A program made the position numbers and the translations under genes. Below the pieces are notes generated by a model, which was given only the letters and a program-made list of their open reading frames with translations, did not search any database and had not been told where the DNA came from. From Pseudomonadota bacterium (GTDB lineage: Bacteria > Pseudomonadota > Gammaproteobacteria > Burkholderiales > Ferrovaceae), in the NCBI GenBank assembly GCA_021811005.1, contig JAJZPY010000114.1, forward strand, positions 1 to 6,259: 6,259 bases of DNA, written 5' to 3'. Shown one piece after another: positions 1 to 6,259 of the stretch. How positions within the stretch are numbered: position 1 is the stretch's first letter; each line of letters begins with the position of its first letter.

Positions 1-1117
1 TGCGCGCATCGTGCGCCACTTCGTCCTCGTAGTCGGCGGCCGTGAGGCGCCCGAAAATCAGGCCGATGGCCGTCATGTACTGGATGCAGTGGTCGCGGTC
101 AGCCGGGTTGTGCAGCGGCCCGCTCTTGTCGATGATGCGGATGGCCGACTCATGGGTGGTGATGACGATCCGCTCCACGTCGGCGAGCCGGTCCTTCACC
201 TGCGGATGCAGCTTGAGCGCGCATTCCACGGCGGTCTGGGCATGGAACTCGGCCGGGAAGGAAATCTTGAACAGCACGTTTTCCATGACGTAGCTGCCGT
301 AGGGACGCTGGAACTTGAAAGGCTGGCCCTTGAACAGCACGTCGTAGAAGCCCCAGGTCTTGGCGGTGAGCACCGAGGGGTAGCCCATTTCGCCTTTCTG
401 CACCATGAGCGCCAGGCGCACGGCACGGCTGGTGGCGTCGCCCGCGGCCCACGACTTGCGCGAGCCGGTGTTGGGCGCGTGGCGGTAGGTGCGCAGGCTC
501 TGGCCGTCCACCCAGGCCTGGGAGACGGCGTCCACGATTTCGTCGAAGGAAAGCCCCAGCAGCTTGGCCACCACGGCGGTGGACGCCACCTTCACCAGCA
601 CCACATGGTCGAGGCCGACGCGGTTGAAGCTGTTTTCCAGCGCCAGCACGCCCTGGATTTCATGGGCCTTGATCATGCCCTCCAGCACGTCGCGCATGAG
701 GAGGGGTGCCTTGCCGGCTGCCACGCGGGTGCGCGACAGCCAGTCGGCCACGGCCAGGATGCCGCCCAGGTTGTCCGACGGGTGGCCCCATTCGGCGGCC
801 AGCCAGGTGTCGTTGAAATCCAGCCAGCGGATCATGCAGCCGATATTGAAAGCCGCCTGGACCGGGTCGAGCTGGAACGGCGTGCCGGGAACCTTGGCAC
901 CGTGGGGCACCACCGTGCCCGGCACCACGGGTCCCAGCAGCTTGGTGCAGGCCGGGTAGGAGAGGGCTTCCAGGCCGCAGCCCAGGGTGTCGATGAGGCA
1001 GTTGCGGGCCGTGTTCCAGGCTTCCGGGGATTCCACGCGATAGGTGTCGACGTAGCGGGCGATGTCCACCAGGACCTGGTCGGGGGCGGGGCGGACGTTG
1101 GAAATCGGGGCGGACAT
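1..1117 (-). CDS. prpD: 2-methylcitrate dehydratase PrpD (3' end beyond window)
   Basis: This gene encodes a cytoplasmic MmgE/PrpD-family enzyme that dehydrates 2-methylcitrate to 2-methylaconitate in the methylcitrate cycle. Reading from ATG at 1117-1115 gives 372 uninterrupted codons before the window edge; the family is usually about 480 residues, so roughly 110 C-terminal residues are missing. Recognisable family blocks are the DFNDTWLAAEWGHPSDN stretch (residues 100-116), GDATSRAVRLA (226-236), FPAEFHAQTAVE (287-298), NPADRDHCIQY (337-347) and FGRLTAADYEDE (355-366). An AGGAG ribosome site lies at 1128-1124, six bases before the ATG. The gene follows prpC by 22 nt in the same direction and is the third gene of the operon. 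PrpD is the iron-sulfur-independent route, distinct from the AcnD/PrpF pair; neither acnD nor prpF is visible here. No frameshift is seen. Identification is by motif recognition and operon context, and is secure. Confidence 0.96.
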   Translation of the reverse strand, partial: MSAPISNVRPAPDQVLVDIARYVDTYRVESPEAWNTARNCLIDTLGCGLEALSYPACTKLLGPVVPGTVVPHGAKVPGTPFQLDPVQAAFNIGCMIRWLDFNDTWLAAEWGHPSDNLGGILAVADWLSRTRVAAGKAPLLMRDVLEGMIKAHEIQGVLALENSFNRVGLDHVVLVKVASTAVVAKLLGLSFDEIVDAVSQAWVDGQSLRTYRHAPNTGSRKSWAAGDATSRAVRLALMVQKGEMGYPSVLTAKTWGFYDVLFKGQPFKFQRPYGSYVMENVLFKISFPAEFHAQTAVECALKLHPQVKDRLADVERIVITTHESAIRIIDKSGPLHNPADRDHCIQYMTAIGLIFGRLTAADYEDEVAHDAR

Positions 1118-1123
1118 GGGAAA

Positions 1124-1128
1124 CTCCT
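1124..1128 (-). promoter_or_regulatory. Ribosome binding site of prpD
   Basis: AGGAG on the minus strand, six bases upstream of the prpD ATG at 1117. It sits within the 22-nt prpC-prpD gap and supports the chosen prpD start. The gap leaves no room for a terminator, so prpC and prpD should share a transcript. Confidence 0.7.
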
Positions 1129-1139
1129 GGCGTGGCGGG

Positions 1140-2294
1140 TCAGCGCATTTCAATGGGCACGAAAGTGCGGGGTTCCGGCCCGGTGTAGTTGGCGCTCGGG
1201 CGGATGATCTTGTTGTCCAGGCGCTGCTCGATCACATGCGCGGACCAGCCGCTCACGCGGGCCACCACGAACAGCGGCGTGAACATGAGGGTGGGCACGC
1301 CCATCATGTGGTAGCTGGAGGCGCTGTACCAGTCGAGGTTGGGGAACATCTTCTTTTCGTCCCACATGACGGTTTCGATCCGTTCGGAAATGTCGAACAG
1401 GGTCAGGTAGCCCGCTTCCGAGCAGAGGTTGCGCGAGATTTCCTTGATGATCTGGTTGCGCGGATCGCCAATGGTGTACACGGGATGGCCGAAGCCGATC
1501 ACGATTTCCTTGGCGGCCATGCGGCGGCGGATGTCCGCTTCGGCTTCGTCGGCCGAGTGGTAGCGCCGGATGATGTCCATGGCCACCTCGTTGGCGCCGC
1601 CGTGCTTGGGTCCGCGCAGGGCGCCGATGCCGGAAGTGATGCAGGAATACAGGTCGGACAGGGTGCCGGCCGTGACGCGGGCGGCAAAGGTGGAGGCGTT
1701 GAACTCGTGCTCGGCATACAGGATGAGGGAAGTGTCGAGCGACTTCTCATGGCTCTTGGGCGCGGGCTTGCCATGCAGCAGGTGCAGGAAATGGCCGGCG
1801 ATGGTGTCGTCGTCGGTTTCCACCTCGATGGACACGCCCGAATGGCTGAAGTGGTACCAGTAGAGCAGCATGGAACTGAAGGAGGCCATCAGGCGGTCGG
1901 CGATGTCGCGCGCGCCGCTCAGGTTGTGGTCATCCTTTTCCGGCAGCAGGGTGCCCAGCACGGAACAGCCGGTGCGCAGCACGTCCATGGGATGGGCCGA
2001 GGGCGGAATCTGTTCCAGCACCGCCTGCAGGGCGTCGGGCAGGCCGCGCAGGGCCTTGAGCTTCTTACGGTACTGGCGCAGTTCGGGGCCGCTGGGCAGG
2101 TGGTCGTAGATGAGCAGGTGCGCCACTTCCTCGAACGTGGCGTGGCGCGCCAGGTCGAGGATGTCGTAGCCGCGGTAGTGGAGGTCGTTGCCGCTGCGCC
2201 CCACGGTGCAGATGCTGGTGTTGCCGGCGGCGACCCCGGACAGGGCCACGGATTTCTTCGCTTTGGGGGTCGCGCTCGGGGTTTCGCTGCTCAT
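1140..2294 (-). CDS. prpC: 2-methylcitrate synthase PrpC
   Basis: A citrate-synthase-family enzyme of 384 residues that condenses propionyl-CoA with oxaloacetate to 2-methylcitrate, the entry step of the methylcitrate cycle. The length agrees with E. coli PrpC (about 389). The catalytic triad of the family is present: His231 in KHGGANE, His270 in the signature GFGHPVYTIGDPR (267-279), and Asp321 in PNLDWYSA. The N-terminal block ICTVGRSGNDLHYRGYDI (28-45) is typical of short type II methylcitrate/citrate synthases. The open frame extends upstream to 2477, but the ATG at 2294 is chosen because the protein begins there at normal length, GGGAGGA lies six bases upstream, and ATGA makes a 4-nt overlap with the prpB stop. 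That overlap suggests translational coupling. A plain citrate synthase (gltA) is the alternative, but the prpB and prpD neighbours and the length argue strongly for prpC. Confidence 0.97.
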   Translation of the reverse strand: MSSETPSATPKAKKSVALSGVAAGNTSICTVGRSGNDLHYRGYDILDLARHATFEEVAHLLIYDHLPSGPELRQYRKKLKALRGLPDALQAVLEQIPPSAHPMDVLRTGCSVLGTLLPEKDDHNLSGARDIADRLMASFSSMLLYWYHFSHSGVSIEVETDDDTIAGHFLHLLHGKPAPKSHEKSLDTSLILYAEHEFNASTFAARVTAGTLSDLYSCITSGIGALRGPKHGGANEVAMDIIRRYHSADEAEADIRRRMAAKEIVIGFGHPVYTIGDPRNQIIKEISRNLCSEAGYLTLFDISERIETVMWDEKKMFPNLDWYSASSYHMMGVPTLMFTPLFVVARVSGWSAHVIEQRLDNKIIRPSANYTGPEPRTFVPIEMR

Positions 2295-3181
2295 GGGGTG
2301 TCCTCCCGGGAAAAGAGTTCGTCCAGTTTCTGCTCGTAGGCGTGGTAGCCGAGGAATTGGTACAGCTCGGCACGGGTTTGCATGAGGTCGATCACGTGCT
2401 GCTGGGTGCCGTCGCGCCGGATGGCCTGGTACACCTTGAGCGCCGCCGCGTTCATGGCGCGGTAGGCGCCGCAGCAATAGAGCACGAGGTCCACGCCGGC
2501 GCCGGCGAGCTGTTCGACGGTGTACAGGGGGGTGGCGCCGAATTCGGTGATGTTGGCAAGGATCGGCACCTGCACGGCATCCTTGAAGCGGCGGTACAGG
2601 GGCAGGTCGGTGATGGCTTCGGGAAACACCATGTCGGCGCCCGCTTCCACGCAGGCCCGGGCCCGGTCCAGGGCCGATTCCAGGCCTTCCACGGCGAGCG
2701 CGTCGGTGCGGGCCATGATGACGAAGTCAGGATCGGTGCGGGCGTCCACGGCGGCCTTGATGCGGTCCACCATGTCCTGCAGCGGCACGATGGCCTTGCC
2801 GGGGCGGTGGCCGCAGCGCTTGCTTTGCACCTGGTCCTCCAGGTGCAGGCCGGCAGCGCCCGCCTTGGCGAGCGAACGCACGGTGCGCGCAATGTTGAAG
2901 GCGCCCCCCCAGCCGGTGTCGGCGTCCACCAGCAAGGGCAGGGTGGAGGCGTCGGTGATGCGGCGCACGTCGGTGAGCACGTCGTCCAGGTTGCTGATGC
3001 CCAGGTCGGGCATGCCCAGCGAATTGGCCGCCACGCCACCGCCGGAAAGGTACAGGGCACGATAGCCGGTGGCTTCGGCCATGCGCGCGGTATAGGCATT
3101 GATGGCGCCGACGATCTGGAGCGGACGCTCCGCCGCCACCGCCGCACGCAGGCGTGAACCGGGGGTCGCTGGTAATGACAT
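2291..3181 (-). CDS. prpB: 2-methylisocitrate lyase PrpB
   Basis: A cytoplasmic isocitrate-lyase/PEP-mutase superfamily enzyme of 296 residues that cleaves (2R,3S)-2-methylisocitrate into pyruvate and succinate, the last step of the methylcitrate cycle. The length matches E. coli PrpB (296). The diagnostic SKRCGHRPGK motif is at 120-129 with catalytic Cys123. The Mg2+-site region LLVDADTGWGG (83-93) supplies Asp86 and Asp88, and GMPDLG (56-61) supplies Asp59. MARTDALAVEG (156-166) and ITEFGATPLY (211-220) are further family blocks. The ATG at 3181 is preceded by AAGGAG at 3192-3187, five bases away. It is the first gene of prpBCD and overlaps prpC by 4 nt. One oddity is YCCGAYRAMN (235-244), where E. 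coli PrpB, as I recall it, has YPLSAFRAMN. A 7-G run (coding strand, 2904-2910) and a perfect hairpin at 2826-2847 lie inside the gene without breaking the frame. Confidence 0.97.
   Translation of the reverse strand: MSLPATPGSRLRAAVAAERPLQIVGAINAYTARMAEATGYRALYLSGGGVAANSLGMPDLGISNLDDVLTDVRRITDASTLPLLVDADTGWGGAFNIARTVRSLAKAGAAGLHLEDQVQSKRCGHRPGKAIVPLQDMVDRIKAAVDARTDPDFVIMARTDALAVEGLESALDRARACVEAGADMVFPEAITDLPLYRRFKDAVQVPILANITEFGATPLYTVEQLAGAGVDLVLYCCGAYRAMNAAALKVYQAIRRDGTQQHVIDLMQTRAELYQFLGYHAYEQKLDELFSREDTP
2301..2307 (-). promoter_or_regulatory. Ribosome binding site of prpC, inside the prpB 3' end
   Basis: GGGAGGA on the minus strand, six bases before the prpC ATG at 2294. It lies inside the last codons of prpB and decides the prpC start against the longer open frame that continues upstream within prpB. 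Confidence 0.75.
2826..2847 (-). repeat. Perfect 9-bp hairpin inside prpB
   Basis: TGCACCTGG (2826-2834) and its exact reverse complement CCAGGTGCA (2839-2847) flank a 4-base loop. In the prpB mRNA the loop reads AGGA. The hairpin covers codons for LHLEDQVQ, immediately before the catalytic KRCGH codons. It is the clearest RNA-scale secondary structure I found within the coding regions. The protein segment is conserved in the family, so codon choice could produce the symmetry by chance. Confidence 0.5.
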
Positions 3182-3186
3182 GGAGG

Positions 3187-3192
3187 CTCCTT
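3187..3192 (-). promoter_or_regulatory. Ribosome binding site of prpB
   Basis: AAGGAG on the minus strand, five bases before the prpB ATG at 3181. It is a strong Shine-Dalgarno match and supports this start. Confidence 0.8.
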
Positions 3193-3209
3193 CTTGTCCG
3201 GGAGGGTGT

Positions 3210-3230
3210 GAAACTGTTTCCCCTTTCCCC
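3210..3230. repeat. Small palindrome and TTTCCCC tandem pair in the prpB leader
   Basis: GAAAC-T-GTTTC (3210-3220) is a perfect 5-bp inverted repeat with a one-base centre. TTTCCCC at 3217-3223 is directly repeated at 3224-3230; read in the prpB direction this is GGGGAAA twice. Both lie between the predicted prpB transcription start (about 3229) and its ribosome site. They might be an accessory operator or a leader element, but they are short and could be chance. Confidence 0.3.
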
Positions 3231-3235
3231 GAATG

Positions 3236-3264
3236 ATGTTAAGGTTTCAAGTTGGCCATGTCAA
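3236..3264 (-). promoter_or_regulatory. Predicted sigma70 promoter of prpBCD
   Basis: On the minus strand a perfect -35 TTGACA (3264-3259) is followed by a 17-bp spacer and -10 TAACAT (3241-3236), four of six to consensus. Transcription would start near 3229, about 48 bases before the prpB ATG. The 20-bp inverted repeat at 3271-3290 begins six bases upstream of the -35 box. I see no sigma54-type -24/-12 pair, which contrasts with the PrpR/sigma54 control of enteric prp operons. The prediction is by eye. Confidence 0.65.
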
Positions 3265-3270
3265 GTAACA

Positions 3271-3290
3271 TATAACTTATATAAGATATA
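3271..3290. promoter_or_regulatory. Candidate operator: near-perfect 20-bp inverted repeat between divergent promoters
   Basis: The core CTTATATAAG (3276-3285) is a perfect 10-bp palindrome. It is flanked by TATA on each side (3271-3274 and 3287-3290), so nine of the ten symmetric base pairs match; only the 3275/3286 pair (A/A) breaks the symmetry. ATATAAC also occurs as a direct repeat at 3270-3276 and 3286-3292, 16 bp apart, about one and a half helical turns. The site lies between the -35 boxes of prpB and the regulator gene in an AT-rich patch of a GC-rich window. It does not clearly fit the GT-N-TA-N-AC pattern I recall for HutC-type operators. Binding by the adjacent GntR protein is inferred from position and symmetry. 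Confidence 0.65.
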
Positions 3291-3296
3291 ACACAG

Positions 3297-3326
3297 TGGA
3301 CATACATCGGATGGCCATGCTAGACT
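3297..3326 (+). promoter_or_regulatory. Candidate promoter of the gntR-sdh operon
   Basis: -35 TGGACA (3297-3302, five of six) is separated by 18 bp from -10 TAGACT (3321-3326, four of six). TG at 3318-3319 gives an extended -10 arrangement. The start would be near 3333, leaving a leader of about 15 bases. The AT-rich TATATAAG/TATAAC stretch just upstream could offer alternative -10 boxes, so this assignment is less firm than that for prpB. Confidence 0.45.
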
Positions 3327-3338
3327 CGCAGCAACGAT

Positions 3339-3343
3339 GGAGA
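3339..3343 (+). promoter_or_regulatory. Ribosome binding site of the GntR regulator
   Basis: GGAGA lies four bases before the ATG at 3348, slightly close. The start is still fixed: upstream in frame there is a TAG at 3321-3323 and no other start codon in between. Confidence 0.55.
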
Positions 3344-3347
3344 CGAC

Positions 3348-4079
3348 ATGAACACCCCCACGTCACCCAGCTTCAGGCCGCTCTACGACCAGATCAAGAT
3401 CCTGATCACCCAAAGCCTCATTGCGGGCGAATGGCGTCCTGGCGATGCGATTCCCAGCGAAATCGACCTGGCTGCCCGCTTCAAGGTGAGCCAGGGGACC
3501 GTGCGCAAGGCCATCGACGAACTGGCCGCCGAAAACATCCTGATCCGGCGCCAGGGAAAAGGGACCTTTGTGGCCAGCCATTCCCAGGAACGCGCTTCCA
3601 CCCGTTTCCTGCGCATTGCGCGCGATGACGGCATCACCGAATACCCTTCCAGCCGCCTGTTGTCCGTGACGCGCGAGCGCGCCCCGGAGCACACGGCCAG
3701 GCTACTGGATCTGCGCACCGGCGCCAGCATTTTTTGTATCAAACGGTTGCTGTCCTTCGAAAGCGTGCCTCGCATTTTCGACGAAATCCACGTGCCGGCC
3801 AGCACGTTCAAAGGACTCGACGAGGCCATGATCCGCAATTTCCCGGGGTCGCTCTACAGCTTTTTCGAAACCCATTTCGGCATTGCCATGATCCGTGCCG
3901 AAGAACACATCAAGGCCGTGCCGGCCGGCGCAGCGGAAGCAGGGCTGCTGCAGGTGGCGCTCCAGTCCCCGCTGCTGCGGGTGGACCGCGTCGCATTCAC
4001 CTACGGCGACCGGCCGGTGGAATGGCGCCGCGGCCTGTGTCATACCGAGCGTTTTTCCTACGTGACCGAAATGAGCTGA
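3348..4079 (+). CDS. GntR-family transcriptional regulator, HutC/UTRA type
   Basis: A 243-residue DNA-binding regulator. Residues 9-76 form a GntR winged helix-turn-helix: PLYDQIK at 11-17, the recognition region PSEIDLAARFKVSQGTVRKA (36-55), and the wing RRQGKGTFVA (67-76). Residues from about 95 to 238 look like a UTRA effector-binding domain, with the usual ending LLRVDRVAFTYGDRPVEWRR (209-228) followed by a C-terminal Y-V-T-E-M. It has no aminotransferase (MocR) or all-helical FCD domain, so the HutC subgroup fits. It is divergent from prpBCD and 19 nt upstream of sdhC, probably in one transcript with sdhCDA. From context it may bind the inverted repeat at 3271-3290 and sense a carboxylate of the methylcitrate or TCA pathway. 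Effector and sign of regulation are unknown. The family call is secure; the target is inference. Confidence 0.93.
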   Translation: MNTPTSPSFRPLYDQIKILITQSLIAGEWRPGDAIPSEIDLAARFKVSQGTVRKAIDELAAENILIRRQGKGTFVASHSQERASTRFLRIARDDGITEYPSSRLLSVTRERAPEHTARLLDLRTGASIFCIKRLLSFESVPRIFDEIHVPASTFKGLDEAMIRNFPGSLYSFFETHFGIAMIRAEEHIKAVPAGAAEAGLLQVALQSPLLRVDRVAFTYGDRPVEWRRGLCHTERFSYVTEMS

Positions 4080-4098
4080 GCGAACCCAGGAACGCGCC

Positions 4099-4476
4099 AT
4101 GGCCAAAAACAGACCCAAAAACCTCGACCTGTTCACCATTCGCCTGCCCCTGCCCGGCGTGGTTTCGATCCTGCACCGGATCAGCGGCGCGCTCCTGTTC
4201 CTGTTCGGCATCCCGCTGCTGCTGGTGGTGCTGCAGCAAGCCCTGCATTCGCGCGAAAGCTATCAGGCCCTGGTTGCCGTGCTCACCCATCCGCTGAGCA
4301 AGCTCGTGCTGCTGGGCTTTGCCTGGAGCTTCTGGCACCATCTGTGCGCCGGCGTGCGCTTTCTGCTGCTCGACATCCACAAGGGCGTGCAGATTGACGC
4401 GGCACGGCTGGGCAGCCGCTGGGTAATGGGCGTGAGCCTGTTCCTGACCTTGCTCACGGGGGTGGCCTTATGGTGA
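4099..4476 (+). CDS. sdhC: Succinate dehydrogenase cytochrome b556 subunit SdhC
   Basis: A 125-residue inner-membrane anchor subunit of respiratory complex II that helps bind haem b and ubiquinone. The family signature SILHRISG (23-30) holds Ser23 and Arg27, equivalent to the E. coli quinone-site Ser27 and Arg31. HHLCAGVRFLLLD (80-92) carries His81, which aligns with the E. coli haem ligand His84. Three hydrophobic membrane spans are visible at about 28-48, 65-91 and 107-124. The length is normal for the family (about 125-130). AGGAA at 4088-4092, six bases before the ATG, supports the start. It follows the regulator by only 19 nt, with no terminator and no convincing separate promoter in the gap, and overlaps sdhD by 7 nt. 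Confidence 0.95.
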   Translation: MAKNRPKNLDLFTIRLPLPGVVSILHRISGALLFLFGIPLLLVVLQQALHSRESYQALVAVLTHPLSKLVLLGFAWSFWHHLCAGVRFLLLDIHKGVQIDAARLGSRWVMGVSLFLTLLTGVALW

Positions 4477-4817
4477 AACGCGTCGTGGTGGGGGCCCATT
4501 ACGGGCTCCGCGACTGGCTCCTGCAGCGCATCACGGCCATCGTCATGGCTGTTTACACGGTGGCTTTCGTGGCCGTCGTGCTGCCGAGCCTGCCAATGGG
4601 TTACGAGGACTGGCGCGCCGGCTTTGCCCATCCCGTGGTCAAGATTTCCACGCTGCTGTTCCTGCTTTCGGCGATGCTGCACGCCTGGGTCGGCGTGCGC
4701 GACATTTTCATGGATTACGTCAAGCCGTTCGGCCTGCGCCTGTTCCTGCAGGTGGTGGTGATCCTGACCCTGTTCGTGTACGCCCTGTGGGCGATTCAAC
4801 TACTCTGGAGCGTGTGA
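4470..4817 (+). CDS. sdhD: Succinate dehydrogenase membrane anchor subunit SdhD
   Basis: A 115-residue hydrophobic subunit of complex II with three predicted membrane spans (about 20-41, 57-79 and 89-112). LHAWVGVRDIFMDYVKP (70-86) is the diagnostic block. His71 matches the E. coli SdhD haem ligand, and Asp82-Tyr83 match the quinone-site pair, even in residue number. The opening GAHYGLRDWLLQRITAI (8-24) is typical of proteobacterial SdhD. The start ATG at 4470 lies inside the sdhC tail and shares ATGGTGA with its stop, which implies translational coupling. GTG at 4473 is an alternative start one codon later. A G-rich run at 4458-4464 may act as a weak ribosome site. sdhA begins two bases after the stop. 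Confidence 0.94.
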   Translation: MVKRVVVGAHYGLRDWLLQRITAIVMAVYTVAFVAVVLPSLPMGYEDWRAGFAHPVVKISTLLFLLSAMLHAWVGVRDIFMDYVKPFGLRLFLQVVVILTLFVYALWAIQLLWSV

Positions 4818-4819
4818 CC

Positions 4820-6259
<1,440 letters not shown>

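Noticed and set aside
893..935. GC-rich inverted repeats (GGGCAC-CACC-GTGCCC and flanking CGTGG/CCACG)
   Set aside because: They lie within prpD codons for a VVPGTVVPHGAKVPGT stretch, so the repeated peptide explains them; there is no T-run or position suited to a terminator.
11..1207. 398-codon plus-strand open frame
   Set aside because: It is antisense to prpD. The protein is rich in His, Gly, Val, Ala and Gln with no recognisable domain, as expected from the opposite strand of a GC-rich gene.
1062..2339. 425-codon plus-strand open frame
   Set aside because: It lies opposite prpC, which has full catalytic motifs. Its composition is low-complexity and histidine-rich, and no ribosome site or family resemblance is seen.
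2295..2477. N-terminal extension of prpC upstream to 2477
   Set aside because: It would overlap prpB extensively and make the protein longer than the family. The ATG at 2294 has a well-placed ribosome site and the normal length.
2342..3157. 271-codon plus-strand open frame
   Set aside because: Antisense shadow of prpB with the same skewed composition and no domain.
3182..3347. Possible small RNA, CRISPR, tRNA or insertion-element remnant in the intergenic region
   Set aside because: No repeat-spacer pattern, cloverleaf, transposase fragment or terminator hairpin with a U-run is present. The region is explained by promoters, the inverted repeat and leaders.
3734..4297. 187-codon plus-strand open frame across the regulator-sdhC junction
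   Set aside because: Out of frame with both the regulator and SdhC, proline- and arginine-rich, with no motif. The two overlapping genes have clear family signatures and ribosome sites.

Overview
The window is GC-rich bacterial chromosome carrying two divergent metabolic operons that meet at one AT-rich control region. Protein styles and gene order suggest a beta-proteobacterium of the order Burkholderiales, perhaps an Alcaligenaceae relative. This is inferred from the GntR-regulator/sdhCDA block, the prpB-prpC-prpD order and protein motifs recalled from that group. No marker gene in the window fixes the genus.

Left half, minus strand (positions 3181 down to 1): prpB (methylisocitrate lyase), prpC (2-methylcitrate synthase) and prpD (2-methylcitrate dehydratase, cut by the left edge). 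They form a tight methylcitrate-cycle operon for propionyl-CoA catabolism. prpB and prpC overlap by 4 nt and prpC-prpD are 22 nt apart. No prpE, acnD/prpF or prpR is visible inside the window.

Middle (3182-3347): a 166-nt divergent intergenic region, strikingly AT-rich against its surroundings. It holds a good sigma70-type promoter for prpB, a weaker candidate promoter for the regulator gene, and between their -35 boxes a nearly perfect 20-bp inverted repeat that is a strong candidate operator.

Right half, plus strand (3348 to the right edge): a GntR/HutC-type (UTRA) regulator, then sdhC, sdhD and sdhA (succinate dehydrogenase membrane anchors and flavoprotein, sdhA cut by the right edge). 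Spacings are 19 nt, a 7-nt overlap and 2 nt, with no terminator or obvious internal promoter, so the regulator is probably co-transcribed with sdh.

Functional logic: the methylcitrate cycle takes propionyl-CoA and oxaloacetate to methylcitrate, methylisocitrate, then pyruvate plus succinate. Succinate is the substrate of the SDH encoded by the opposite operon, which leads back towards oxaloacetate. The two operons thus encode consecutive steps and appear to share one control point. The genes are well-known families; the most interesting element is the shared operator and the implied joint control of propionate catabolism and succinate oxidation by a GntR protein rather than the sigma54 activator PrpR of enteric bacteria.
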